14,074 bases of DNA from Actinomycetota bacterium. Lineage in GTDB: Bacteria; Actinomycetota; Actinomycetes; Nanopelagicales; Nanopelagicaceae. Position numbers and translations under genes: made by a program. Of the stretch, positions 1 through 6,447 are shown one piece after another. The notes under the pieces are model-generated. The model was not told the origin of the DNA, made no database searches, and saw only the letters and a list, made by a program, of their open reading frames with translations. Positions within the stretch are counted from its first letter, which is position 1; each line of letters opens with the position of its first letter. The stretch spans positions 1 through 14,074 of the forward strand of contig WLDZ01000014.1 of assembly GCA_009704515.1 (NCBI GenBank). Direction: 5' to 3'.

Positions 1-43
1 AGCGGTGCTTTGCGAATAACTGCATCATCTTGGGGCACACGGG

Positions 44-49
44 TACTTT
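44..49 (+). promoter_or_regulatory. Putative -10 box TACTTT for a leaderless nth transcript
   Basis: A TANNNT hexamer ends exactly six bases before the GTG start of nth, so the expected transcription start falls on the G of the start codon. No Shine-Dalgarno sequence precedes nth, which fits a leaderless mRNA. No convincing -35 element is visible at 17-18 bp spacing, and only 43 bp of upstream sequence is available. The same geometry recurs at three other genes in this window. Confidence 0.5.
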
Positions 50-55
50 ACTCCA

Positions 56-754
56 GTGGCAGGAGTTAGCGAAATTCAAAAAGATGCGAGAGCTATCTAC
101 CGAAGCCTGTCCAAGCGCTATCCAAATGTGCGATGCGAGCTGGACTTTAGAAATCCCTTAGAACTTATGGTTGCAGTTGTTTTATCGGCTCAATGCACCG
201 ACAAGCGGATCAATCAGATAACTCCGGCGCTCTTTAAGAAATATCGGCGCCCGATTGATTATGCCAAAGCGCCACTAGCTGAAATTGAAGAGTTCATTTT
301 CTCTGCTGGTTTTTATCATTCAAAAGCACGACATCTCAAAGGGTTAGGCAGAAAGTTGGTTGAGGATTTTGACAGTGTTGTTCCGTCAACTATCGAAGAG
401 TTAATCACTTTGCCAGGCGTTGGGCGAAAGACGGCAAATGTTGTACTTGGTCATGCATTTGGAATTCCGGGAATTACTGTCGATACACATTTTGGTCGCC
501 TTTCCCGGAGATTTGAATGGACATCATCGATGGATCCGGTCAAAGTCGAGCACGAAGTTGGCGAATTGATTCCGCAGAAAGAATGGACCAATCTTTCGCA
601 GCGGATGATTTGGCATGGACGACGCGTCTGTCATTCGCGCAAACCTGCCTGCGGTGCTTGCCCACTTGCAAAGCTCTGCCCATCTTTTGGAATCGGCGAG
701 ATGGATCCGGTTAAAGCTTCGTTGCTACTAAAGAGTGATGAGGATTTTCGATGA
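56..754 (+). CDS. nth: Endonuclease III, base-excision repair DNA glycosylase/AP lyase
   Basis: This is a bifunctional glycosylase that removes oxidised pyrimidines and nicks the abasic site by beta-elimination. The 232-residue protein carries the helix-hairpin-helix [10 protein letters not shown] at 119-128, with Lys125 as the expected Schiff-base nucleophile. The conserved aspartate is in VDTH (Asp143). A complete [4Fe-4S] signature C-x6-C-x2-C-x5-C is formed by Cys192, 199, 202 and 208. Length is slightly above E. coli Nth because of short N- and C-terminal tails. The GTG start is chosen because there is no other usable in-frame start between it and an upstream stop at 17-19, and because a -10 box sits at the leaderless distance. 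Its stop overlaps the next ATG (ATGA), so it heads a three-gene unit. In mycobacteria nth also neighbours a thioredoxin-like gene and MarP. Confidence 0.95.
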   Translation: MAGVSEIQKDARAIYRSLSKRYPNVRCELDFRNPLELMVAVVLSAQCTDKRINQITPALFKKYRRPIDYAKAPLAEIEEFIFSAGFYHSKARHLKGLGRKLVEDFDSVVPSTIEELITLPGVGRKTANVVLGHAFGIPGITVDTHFGRLSRRFEWTSSMDPVKVEHEVGELIPQKEWTNLSQRMIWHGRRVCHSRKPACGACPLAKLCPSFGIGEMDPVKASLLLKSDEDFR

Positions 755-1278
755 AAAGATTATTTCTAGCAATACCATTAACGCTATTGCTGACTAGCTG
801 TGCAACGTCTACCCCTAATCTCAATGGTGAGGTTGTATCTTGTGCAGAGATTGAAATTTTGCAGAACGAATCGAAATTTGAAGCTTTAGATTGCCTCGAT
901 GGTTCCAGTGGCGTACCTGTCGATTTAATCAAAGGTCCGGCGGTAATCAATGTGTGGGGCTCTTGGTGCGACCCATGCAGAGATGAGATTCCATATTTCC
1001 GTGAGTTTTATGCTCAGATGGATCCTTCAATCAAGCTAATTGGCGTCGATGTTGAAGAGCCTAACCGTGAAGCTGGTCGCCAATTTGTTCGTGATTATGG
1101 AATAACCTGGCCTAATCTCTATGACAGCGATGGTTCTACCCGCAAATACTTTGGAATGGGCGTACCCGTCACATGGTTTATCGGCTCTGATGGCGAAACC
1201 ATCTATAAACATATTGGTCCTATAAAATCTCTTACTGAGCTGAAAGAATTATCTAGTAAGCACCTGGGAGTCTCATGA
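751..1278 (+). CDS. TlpA/ResA-like thiol-disulfide oxidoreductase lipoprotein
   Basis: This is a membrane-anchored extracytoplasmic thioredoxin-fold protein, probably reducing disulfides in cytochrome c maturation or other exported proteins. The N-terminus (MKR plus a hydrophobic stretch) ends in a lipobox L-T-S-C with the lipidated cysteine at residue 17. The active site is WCDPC (residues 72-76) after the strand VINVWGS. The cis-proline is in GVPVTW (Pro139), as in the AhpC/TSA-Redoxin group of thioredoxin-like proteins. Cys31 and Cys48 form a possible additional structural disulfide upstream of the fold. At 175 residues it is normal for the family. A GAGG ribosome binding site lies 7 bp before the ATG, within the nth 3' end, and both ends overlap neighbouring genes by ATGA, implying translational coupling. 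The exact substrate cannot be told from the sequence; no ccd or resB gene is present in the window. Confidence 0.85.
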   Translation: MKRLFLAIPLTLLLTSCATSTPNLNGEVVSCAEIEILQNESKFEALDCLDGSSGVPVDLIKGPAVINVWGSWCDPCRDEIPYFREFYAQMDPSIKLIGVDVEEPNREAGRQFVRDYGITWPNLYDSDGSTRKYFGMGVPVTWFIGSDGETIYKHIGPIKSLTELKELSSKHLGVS

Positions 1279-1739
1279 TCTTCGATATTGTTGCAGTGAT
1301 TGCACTAGTGCTTGCAATTGTTAGCGGCTATCGAGATGGATTTATCAAATCTCTGCTACGCAGTGTCGGATATATCGCAGGTGCTATCGGCGGTCTGTAT
1401 TTAGCGCTTCAATACAATAAGAGCGCATGGGTAATTCTTGCAATTATCGCTGGAGCATCTATTGGCACTTGGTTAGGTTCTATAGTTGCGAAAGCTTTGA
1501 AGATTACGATTGTCCGAGGACCGCTGGCTTGGTTCAACTCATTAATCGGGGCGCTGCTAGATGGCGCAAAAGTAGTGATTGTCATTTATCTCGTCGGCAC
1601 AGTTCTTCTCTGGGCGCCTTGGTCAACTGGTCAAAATGTAGTTTCAGAGAGCAAGGTTTATCTTGAGATAAATACTTATGCCCCTTCAATTATCCAGGAG
1701 CTCAAGGAACAAATCGAAGTTAAATTCCAAGCAGTGTGA
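1275..1739 (+). CDS. CvpA-family four-helix membrane protein, without a protease domain
   Basis: The 154-residue protein is almost entirely membrane helices (about 2-17, 25-46, 50-74 and 85-113), followed by a short soluble tail. The glycine-rich pattern and the segment SLIGALLDGAKVVIVIYL resemble the CvpA (colicin V production) domain. In actinobacteria such a domain usually forms the N-terminal half of MarP, a membrane-anchored serine protease encoded beside nth. Here no trypsin-like domain follows: the frame stops normally and nagA reads in from the other strand. Start choice is supported by GGAG four bases before the ATG and by the ATGA overlap with the lipoprotein gene. The last 20 bp overlap the nagA 3' end. 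It could be a genuine stand-alone CvpA protein or a reduced MarP; its function is unknown. Confidence 0.7.
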   Translation: MIFDIVAVIALVLAIVSGYRDGFIKSLLRSVGYIAGAIGGLYLALQYNKSAWVILAIIAGASIGTWLGSIVAKALKITIVRGPLAWFNSLIGALLDGAKVVIVIYLVGTVLLWAPWSTGQNVVSESKVYLEINTYAPSIIQELKEQIEVKFQAV

Positions 1740-2820
1740 TGAGTTTGTTTTCCTGGAGCTCAAGTAAATGAGCTTTCTTGCCTACAGATATTGAACCTAC
1801 GTCATTAAGACCAAGAGTCTGCGCAGGTAACGTCGATGCTGCATGAACCGCCTCAGCTAAAGATGAGCCTGAATCAAGAAGATTTTTGAAGGCTTTATCC
1901 ATGGTCAGAGTGCTTCCGGCGAGGGATCCGTTCGAAACTAATCGCGCGATATTCTGCTCGACTTTTACTTCAAGGCTACCGATCTGATAGTCGCCATCAT
2001 CAGCACCAGCAGCAGAGATGGCATCAGTGATCAGAATGATTCGGTTCTTTCCAGAACTCTTCACCGCTTCCAAAGTCGCATCAGAGACATGCGCACCATC
2101 AAGAATTATCTCTAATGGGATTTTGCCATCGGCAAGTGCAACTTCAGCAATCGTTCCGGCTGCGTCGATGAGCTTTGGCATTCCATTGGTGAAGTGAGTT
2201 ATCAAAGTTGCGCCTGCGCTGATAGCTTCTTCGGTAATTGCCGCGCTGGCCTGGCTATGTCCGAGAGCAACTTTCACACCGCGTGAAATAAGATATTTAA
2301 TTGCTTCGATACCACCTGGAAGTTCTGGTGCCAAAGTAACCATAACAATTGTTCCGAAACCAGAATCAATGAGGGCTGAAAGTTCATCGATATCAGGAGC
2401 TCTAAGAAGATCTGGTTGGTGCGCACCACATCGTGCCTCTGAAAGATATGGGCCCTCCAGGTGAATTCCAGCGAATAAACCACTCTGGACCAGTGGAACC
2501 AACCTTTGAATCTCTTCCTCAAGGACTCCGATTGGTTGAGTTACAAGTGAGGCAAGAAGCGTTGTCGTGCCGCGCTCTTTATGTATCAGTCGTGCTTTTT
2601 CGATATTTGTGGCATCGGTATCAGAGAAATAGAAACCACCACCTCCGTGGCAGTGAATATCAACGAATCCAGGAATCAAAGTGCCCGAAATTGTGCGGTC
2701 TGCAGGTTCTGAGCAGTTAGGCGTAATCGCCGATATCAAGCCCTGTGAAACTTCGACACAGATGTTTGTGCTGACTTCACTATCAATAACGACGCGCGCT
2801 GCGTGGATATGAGTTTTCAC
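1720..2820 (-). CDS. nagA: N-acetylglucosamine-6-phosphate deacetylase (N-acetylhexosamine-6-P deacetylase)
   Basis: The enzyme removes acetate from GlcNAc-6-phosphate (or GalNAc-6-phosphate in Aga-type pathways), giving the aminosugar phosphate. The 366-residue amidohydrolase shows the metal/active-site series in order: PGFVDIHCHGGG (His56, His58), HLEGP (Glu122), GHS (His188), THFTNGM (His209, a variant of the common THLFNAM), LDGAHV (His244) and the catalytic aspartate in TDA (Asp266). AGSTLTMD near residue 301 is also typical. The length is normal. It starts with GTG, whose bases overlap the TGA of the upstream kinase gene, and a GAGG site lies four bases before it, so it is translationally coupled as the third gene of the minus-strand unit. 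Hexosamine stereochemistry cannot be told from the sequence. Confidence 0.93.
   Translation of the reverse strand: MKTHIHAARVVIDSEVSTNICVEVSQGLISAITPNCSEPADRTISGTLIPGFVDIHCHGGGGFYFSDTDATNIEKARLIHKERGTTTLLASLVTQPIGVLEEEIQRLVPLVQSGLFAGIHLEGPYLSEARCGAHQPDLLRAPDIDELSALIDSGFGTIVMVTLAPELPGGIEAIKYLISRGVKVALGHSQASAAITEEAISAGATLITHFTNGMPKLIDAAGTIAEVALADGKIPLEIILDGAHVSDATLEAVKSSGKNRIILITDAISAAGADDGDYQIGSLEVKVEQNIARLVSNGSLAGSTLTMDKAFKNLLDSGSSLAEAVHAASTLPAQTLGLNDVGSISVGKKAHLLELQENKLITLLGI
1755..1780 (+). terminator. Candidate intrinsic terminator after the nth-cvpA unit
   Basis: AGCTCA and TGAGCT form a 6-bp stem around the six-base loop AGTAAA. Two outer G-U pairs can extend it, and TTTCTT follows. It begins 15 bp after the cvpA-like stop codon and lies inside the 3' coding end of nagA on the other strand. 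It is short and its T-run is interrupted, so it may be weak. The ten-base string GGAGCTCAAG at its left arm also occurs at 1697-1706 near the end of the cvpA-like gene. Confidence 0.35.
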
Positions 2821-3719
2821 AGAGCCTCATTGATGAGATCGAATGCCGCCATCGCACACCCGACAGTGCCGGCCGTCGATTCATAAAATGCAATTTTTAG
2901 CTCTGGTTTGCGTTGAAAGGTGAGTCTCTTATCAAGAGCTTCTGAAATCGGATTAATCATTAAATCCTTTGATTTTGCTAACCCTCCACCGAAAATAATT
3001 GCCTCAGGTGAGAGAGTTGTGATTAATACTTCGCAAGCACGGGCAAGTGCCAGCATCGCGTCATTCCAAACTTTGCTCGCTATTGGATCACCATCACTAA
3101 CTAGCTTTGAAATCTCTTCGGTGCTTACGCCACTCTTTCCAGCGGCTTTTTCATAAGCAGTACTTATTGCAAGAGCAGATGCTTGCGCTTCTAAACAACC
3201 AGTTCGACCGCAGACACATTGTGCATCTCCACCGACATCAAGATGGCCAATCTCTCCGGCATATCCATCAGCAGATCGAATCATTCCGTCCATCACTAGC
3301 GATGCGGCTATTCCAGTACCAATGGCGATAAAAATAGAATTTGTGTATCCAGCAGCGGCACCACTTCGCATTTCAGCAGTACCAGCCGTGCGAATATCGT
3401 GACCGGCAACTACTGGGATAGATAATTCTTGAGCTAAGAGTTCTTGCAGATGAATGTTTTTCCAATCCAAATTACCGGACCAGATGCAGATTCCATTTAC
3501 ATCATCAAAGACTCCGCAGACACAGACACCGAGCGCAGAAACGGTGTAACCCTGTGACAATTCATTAACAATTTCTTTTATTGTGACAATTGTTTTAGCT
3601 GCGGTGCTATCTTGCTTAGGAGTTGGTCTCAGAGAGGAGGAGACAATTTCGAGGTTCTCATTGACGAGCGCAGCTTTAATATCTGTGCCACCAATATCTA
3701 TCGCTACTACATACCTCAC
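2817..3719 (-). CDS. ROK-family sugar kinase, probable N-acetylhexosamine kinase
   Basis: This is a cytoplasmic ATP-dependent kinase that would phosphorylate a free (N-acetyl)hexosamine at C6. The 300-residue protein has the phosphate-1 motif DIGGT (8-12) and the putative catalytic Asp108 in GHDIRTAG. GTG is at 134-136, and Glu156-Ile-Gly-His159 contacts sugar and zinc. The ROK zinc motif CxCGxxGC spans Cys168, Cys170 and Cys175 and is followed by LEA. FGGG near 243 closes the fold. Position between an aminosugar isomerase and nagA suggests a GlcNAc or GalNAc substrate; glucokinase or mannokinase activity cannot be excluded. It begins 13 bp after the SIS gene with GTG and no Shine-Dalgarno, but a TACACT box lies at the leaderless distance. 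Its TGA overlaps the nagA GTG. Confidence 0.88.
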   Translation of the reverse strand: MRYVVAIDIGGTDIKAALVNENLEIVSSSLRPTPKQDSTAAKTIVTIKEIVNELSQGYTVSALGVCVCGVFDDVNGICIWSGNLDWKNIHLQELLAQELSIPVVAGHDIRTAGTAEMRSGAAAGYTNSIFIAIGTGIAASLVMDGMIRSADGYAGEIGHLDVGGDAQCVCGRTGCLEAQASALAISTAYEKAAGKSGVSTEEISKLVSDGDPIASKVWNDAMLALARACEVLITTLSPEAIIFGGGLAKSKDLMINPISEALDKRLTFQRKPELKIAFYESTAGTVGCAMAAFDLINEAL

Positions 3720-3725
3720 AGAGGA

Positions 3726-3731
3726 AGTGTA
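3726..3731 (-). promoter_or_regulatory. Putative internal -10 box TACACT for leaderless kinase-nagA transcript
   Basis: On the minus strand TACACT ends exactly six bases before the kinase GTG, in the short gap after the SIS gene. The gap has no ribosome binding site. A promoter here would make a second, leaderless transcript of kinase and nagA. No good -35 is seen upstream, so it may be weak or coincidental. Confidence 0.35.
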
Positions 3732-3732
3732 T

Positions 3733-4614
3733 TTACTTATGCAGAATAATCGAGCGAGTCAGCCCACGCGGATAATCTGCGTCAAGGTTTCGAGCTTTGG
3801 CAATTTCGACCGCTAAACGTTGAGCGCGGATGAGGTGAGCCATGGGATCAAGGGTGCTTGTTTCGAGGATTGCACCAGTGCCTTGAATATCGCGCACTAA
3901 ATCATCTGGAAGCTCTCCAAATGCCCAGACAGCGCGGCCTGGCTGCGAGACAGATAATGGGCCATGGCGGTATTCCAGGTGTGGATACGCCTCAGCCCAA
4001 AATTGCCCAGCTTCACGAGTTTTAAGAGCTGCTTCGTGGGCAAGTCCGATAGTCCAACCTGAACCAAGGAAAGTTATTTGATCGACCTTAGCGAATTTAC
4101 TGAGATCACTAGCGAGCGCTGCCTCTGCATCTTTGACGATTGAGTTTAAATCGAATCCCAAAGATGCGCGAAGGAGTCCAAGCGCAGCAGTTGCCCAACG
4201 AGTTTGAATAATTGAGTTTTCATCAGCAAAATCCATGACGATGGCATCACTCGCTAATTCAGCAAAGCGTGAGCCGTGAATTGAAGTAAGAGCAACAGAT
4301 GGCGTTTTTAATGTAGCCAAGAGATCGAGAATTTCAGTCGTTGTGCCAGAGCGTGAAATCAGAACTATTCGATCGTAGTTACGGCTGTGGTTGTACTGCG
4401 ATCCCGCATAAACATCGGTATGTCCGTGGCCAGCCTTTTCGCGCAGGGCGGCATAGGCCATCGCCATAAACCAAGAAGTTCCACATCCGACAACTGCCAC
4501 CTTTTCGCCAGGTTGTGGCAGGCGGTGAATAACCTCAGGAGCATATTGAGCAACCTGACGCCAAATATCTGGCTGAGATGCAATTTCCAGCTCTGTGTTG
4601 ATTGAATCGGACAT
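3733..4614 (-). CDS. SIS-domain aminosugar-phosphate isomerase/deaminase (GlmS-isomerase, NagB-II or AgaS type)
   Basis: The protein has two SIS domains without a glutaminase domain (293 residues). It is expected to convert an aminosugar 6-phosphate to a ketose 6-phosphate plus ammonia, in place of classical NagB. SIS-1 shows GCGTSW (43-48) and SRSGTTTE (88-95). SIS-2 shows GSGWTIGLAHEAALKTRE (184-201) and EYRHGP (214-219). Against the E. coli GlmS isomerase domain, Glu201 and His217 align with Glu488 and His504, but the C-terminal PRGLTRS has Arg287 where GlmS has Schiff-base Lys603. The open frame runs back to 4962, but the ATG at 4614 is chosen because the SIS homology begins just after it and a near-consensus promoter places transcription at that codon. 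The longer form would overlap the divergent regulator gene. AgaS, GlmD/NagB-II and FrlB-like deglycase roles all remain possible; nagA nearby favours an aminosugar. Confidence 0.8.
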   Translation of the reverse strand: MSDSINTELEIASQPDIWRQVAQYAPEVIHRLPQPGEKVAVVGCGTSWFMAMAYAALREKAGHGHTDVYAGSQYNHSRNYDRIVLISRSGTTTEILDLLATLKTPSVALTSIHGSRFAELASDAIVMDFADENSIIQTRWATAALGLLRASLGFDLNSIVKDAEAALASDLSKFAKVDQITFLGSGWTIGLAHEAALKTREAGQFWAEAYPHLEYRHGPLSVSQPGRAVWAFGELPDDLVRDIQGTGAILETSTLDPMAHLIRAQRLAVEIAKARNLDADYPRGLTRSIILHK

Positions 4615-4621
4615 GTCGCGA

Positions 4622-4650
4622 ACTATAGGTAGTAGAAAAGGGTGAGTCAA
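4622..4650 (-). promoter_or_regulatory. Strong promoter for the SIS-kinase-nagA unit, leaderless
   Basis: On the minus strand TTGACT (4650-4645) and TATAGT (4627-4622) are separated by exactly 17 bp, each one mismatch from the consensus hexamer. The expected start point falls at 4615 or 4614, on or next to the A of the SIS ATG. There is therefore essentially no 5' leader and no ribosome binding site. It is the best promoter visible in the window. Confidence 0.75.
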
Positions 4651-4653
4651 GAA

Positions 4654-4704
4654 ATTTTGCATTATTTTGGTTTTAATATTAAGTTTACGAGCATATTCGA
4701 GCAT
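4654..4704. promoter_or_regulatory. 10-bp-phased direct repeats upstream of the SIS promoter
   Basis: ATTTTG occurs at 4654-4659 and again at 4664-4669, and CGAGCAT at 4688-4694 and 4698-4704. Both pairs have a period of exactly one helical turn, with a perfect palindrome TTAATATTAA at 4673-4682 between them. DeoR-family regulators such as AgaR are known to bind arrays of short, helically phased repeats, so these are candidate operators just upstream of the -35 box. This is inference; AT-rich sequence can produce such repeats by chance. Confidence 0.35.
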
Positions 4705-4707
4705 TTT

Positions 4708-4722
4708 TCCCACTATATGGGA
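4708..4722. repeat. Inverted repeat TCCCA-CTATA-TGGGA
   Basis: This is a perfect inverted repeat with 5-bp arms and a 5-bp spacer in the divergent intergenic region. It could be a second operator or a chance palindrome; nothing else identifies its ligand. Confidence 0.3.
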
Positions 4723-4760
4723 TGGCAAATAAGCAATATCTGAGAGATTAATGGATGTTT

Positions 4761-4778
4761 TAGTCGAATTCTCGACTA
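4761..4778. promoter_or_regulatory. Perfect inverted repeat, candidate operator of the DeoR-family regulator
   Basis: TAGTCGA and TCGACTA are perfect 7-bp arms around the spacer ATTC. The site overlaps the first two bases of TAGATT (4777-4782), a plausible -10 box for the regulator gene, so a bound protein would block that promoter. This suggests autoregulation. The other, minus-strand promoter is about 110 bp away, so control of both units would need looping or the further sites near 4654-4722. Confidence 0.5.
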
Positions 4779-4782
4779 GATT
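4777..4782 (+). promoter_or_regulatory. Putative -10 box TAGATT for the DeoR-family gene
   Basis: TAGATT fits the actinobacterial TANNNT pattern and would start transcription near 4789. That gives a leader of about 20 bases which still contains AAGGAG and GGGGG runs before the ATG. No clear -35 hexamer is seen at 17-18 bp spacing, which is common for regulated promoters. Confidence 0.4.
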
Positions 4783-4807
4783 CTTCATAAGGAGAGCGGG
4801 GGTTTTG

Positions 4808-5602
4808 ATGAATAAGCAAGATCGCCTGAGCAAAATCCTTGAGCTAGCCATCGAACGCAGCAGCCTAGAGGTTGAAGAAGTTGCCCTCTTATTGGATGTC
4901 TCTCCCGCCACAGTACGTAGAGATTTTGATGCACTTGCAAAGCGCCAATTGCTTTCGCGCACACACGGTGGCGCCGTCGCTTCGGGCGGATCAATCGCCT
5001 TGCCTCTTAACTACAAAGTTGCCAGAGGTGATGAAGCGAAAGAACGTATTGCACGCGCTGCTGCAGAGTTAGTTCCTAGATACGCAATTATCGGAATCAA
5101 CGGTGGAACAACGACAACCGCTGTAGCGAGAGCACTTGTTGCTCGCCCTGAATTTGCACCGGGAGAACAATCAGATTCTCAGCCAGCTCTCACTGTAGTC
5201 ACAAATGCTGTAAATATTGCGGCAGAGCTAACTGTGCGCCATCAAATAAAAATTGTTGTTACTGGTGGAGTGGCACGTCCGCAATCATATGAACTCACTG
5301 GCCCATTTGCGGAAGAAGTTTTAAAAGAGGTAAATATCGATATCGCATTCATTGGAGTCGATGCAATTGACGCCGTGACAGGCGCATCTGCAGATCATGA
5401 AGATGAGGCACGAGTGAATCGCCAAGTTGTCGATCGCGCTCGCAAATTAGTTGTAGTGACTGATAGTTCTAAATTCACAAAGCGCGCCTTTGCAACCATT
5501 AGCCCAATAAGCGAGATTGATACCCTCATTACAGATGATGGAGTATCACCTGAGACGGTCAAGGAATTTAGAGCGCTCGGCGTAGAAGTGATTGTTGTGT
5601 AA
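4808..5602 (+). CDS. DeoR-family transcriptional repressor of the amino-sugar module
   Basis: This is a cytoplasmic DNA-binding regulator that responds to a sugar phosphate. The 264-residue protein has an N-terminal winged helix (about 5-57) with the DeoR signature VSPATVRRDFDALAKRQLL followed by RTHGGA. The DeoR C-terminal sensor domain contains INGGTTTTAVARAL (97-110), TNAVNIAAEL (132-141), VTGG (151-154) and GVDAID (183-188). The ATG is preferred over an in-frame ATG 57 bp upstream because DeoR proteins usually begin as MNKQDRLSKIL does, and because G-rich runs precede it; a TTG one codon earlier is also possible. It is divergent from the SIS-kinase-nagA unit and 8 bp upstream of the aldolase gene, so it probably controls both. 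A phosphorylated aminosugar or tagatose-phosphate inducer is inferred. Confidence 0.88.
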   Translation: MNKQDRLSKILELAIERSSLEVEEVALLLDVSPATVRRDFDALAKRQLLSRTHGGAVASGGSIALPLNYKVARGDEAKERIARAAAELVPRYAIIGINGGTTTTAVARALVARPEFAPGEQSDSQPALTVVTNAVNIAAELTVRHQIKIVVTGGVARPQSYELTGPFAEEVLKEVNIDIAFIGVDAIDAVTGASADHEDEARVNRQVVDRARKLVVVTDSSKFTKRAFATISPISEIDTLITDDGVSPETVKEFRALGVEVIVV

Positions 5603-5610
5603 AGCAGAGA

Positions 5611-6447
5611 ATGTCACGAACAACATCTGAAAAATTAGTTGCTGAAAAAGTCAATAGCAGCACTGCTATTGGAGCATTTAATGTAATCCTGCTCGAACAT
5701 GCAGAAGCTCTTGTGATGGGTGCAGAGCAATCGCAGCTCCCTTTGATCCTGCAAATCAGCGAAAATTGCGTTAAGTACCACGGCGCGCTAAAGCCAATAT
5801 CAGTAGCCACTATTGCAATAGCTGAAGCTTCTACCTTGCCGATTTCTGTACATCTTGATCACGCCGAGAGTGAAGAGCTTGTAAAGCAGGCACTTGATTT
5901 AGGTTATGACTCAGTCATGTTTGATGGTTCAAAACTAGGCTATAAAGAGAATGTCCAAGCTAGCCAACGAATGCTTGCGCTCTGTGAATCCTACGGTGCG
6001 ACCCTTGAGGTTGAAATCGGAGAAGTTGGTGGCAAAGACGGAGTCCATGCGCCAGGCATCAGAACCAAACCAGCCGAGGCGAGAGATTTTGCAAATGAAA
6101 CCGGTGCCAATCTCATCGCTGTAGCTGTGGGCTCTTCTCACGCCATGGCTACTCGTGATGCTTCGCTAGATTTTCGATTGATTCGAGATATTGCAGCAGA
6201 AGTAAAAATCCCATTAGTGCTTCATGGTTCGTCTGGAGTCAGCGACGCAGATTTGCAAGAAGCCGTCAGGTCGGGGATGCGCAAGATAAATATCGCCACT
6301 CACCTCAACGGTATTTTCACTGATCGCGTGAGGGCAGAACTCGATAAGAACCCATCGCTGACTGATCCCAGAAAATACATTGGGCAAAGCAGAGATGATG
6401 TAAGCAATGAAGTTGCTAGATTACTCAAGCTCTTAAACTTGAATTAA
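5611..6447 (+). CDS. Class II ketose-bisphosphate aldolase, GatY/KbaY-like (tagatose-1,6-bisphosphate type)
   Basis: This zinc enzyme would cleave tagatose- or fructose-1,6-bisphosphate to dihydroxyacetone phosphate and glyceraldehyde-3-phosphate. The 278-residue length matches GatY/KbaY rather than the longer FbaA type. Seen are GAFNV (21-25), HLDHAE with catalytic Asp83 and zinc ligand His84, EVEIGEVGG (133-141), GSSH with zinc ligand His177, VLHGSSG with His205, and KINIATHLN (225-233). The usual glycine after His177 is alanine. It follows the regulator by 8 bp with only a weak ribosome binding site, so it is probably coupled to it. Because a normal FbaA is encoded nearby, this copy most likely serves the amino-sugar module; GalNAc catabolism through tagatose-bisphosphate would fit, but the substrate epimer is not readable from sequence. 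Its TAA shares bases with the acsA stop on the other strand. Confidence 0.85.
   Translation: MSRTTSEKLVAEKVNSSTAIGAFNVILLEHAEALVMGAEQSQLPLILQISENCVKYHGALKPISVATIAIAEASTLPISVHLDHAESEELVKQALDLGYDSVMFDGSKLGYKENVQASQRMLALCESYGATLEVEIGEVGGKDGVHAPGIRTKPAEARDFANETGANLIAVAVGSSHAMATRDASLDFRLIRDIAAEVKIPLVLHGSSGVSDADLQEAVRSGMRKINIATHLNGIFTDRVRAELDKNPSLTDPRKYIGQSRDDVSNEVARLLKLLNLN

Noticed and set aside
1..55. Possible end or start of a neighbouring gene, such as the divergent crp seen beside nth in mycobacteria
   Set aside because: Too short. Open frames exist on both strands, but none shows recognisable Crp or other protein sequence.
4751..4807. Earlier in-frame ATG for the DeoR-family gene
   Set aside because: The extra 19 residues precede the normal DeoR N-terminus, overlap the palindromic operator, and would start upstream of the likely -10 box.
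4615..4962. N-terminal extension of the SIS protein (116 extra residues in the longest frame)
   Set aside because: It has no SIS-like features, overlaps the DeoR gene in antisense, and spans the divergent regulatory region. A strong promoter places the transcript start at 4614.
6425..6442. TCAAG/CTTGA hairpin near the aldolase-acsA junction as a bidirectional terminator
   Set aside because: The stem is only 5 bp with an 8-base loop and no T-tract follows on either strand.
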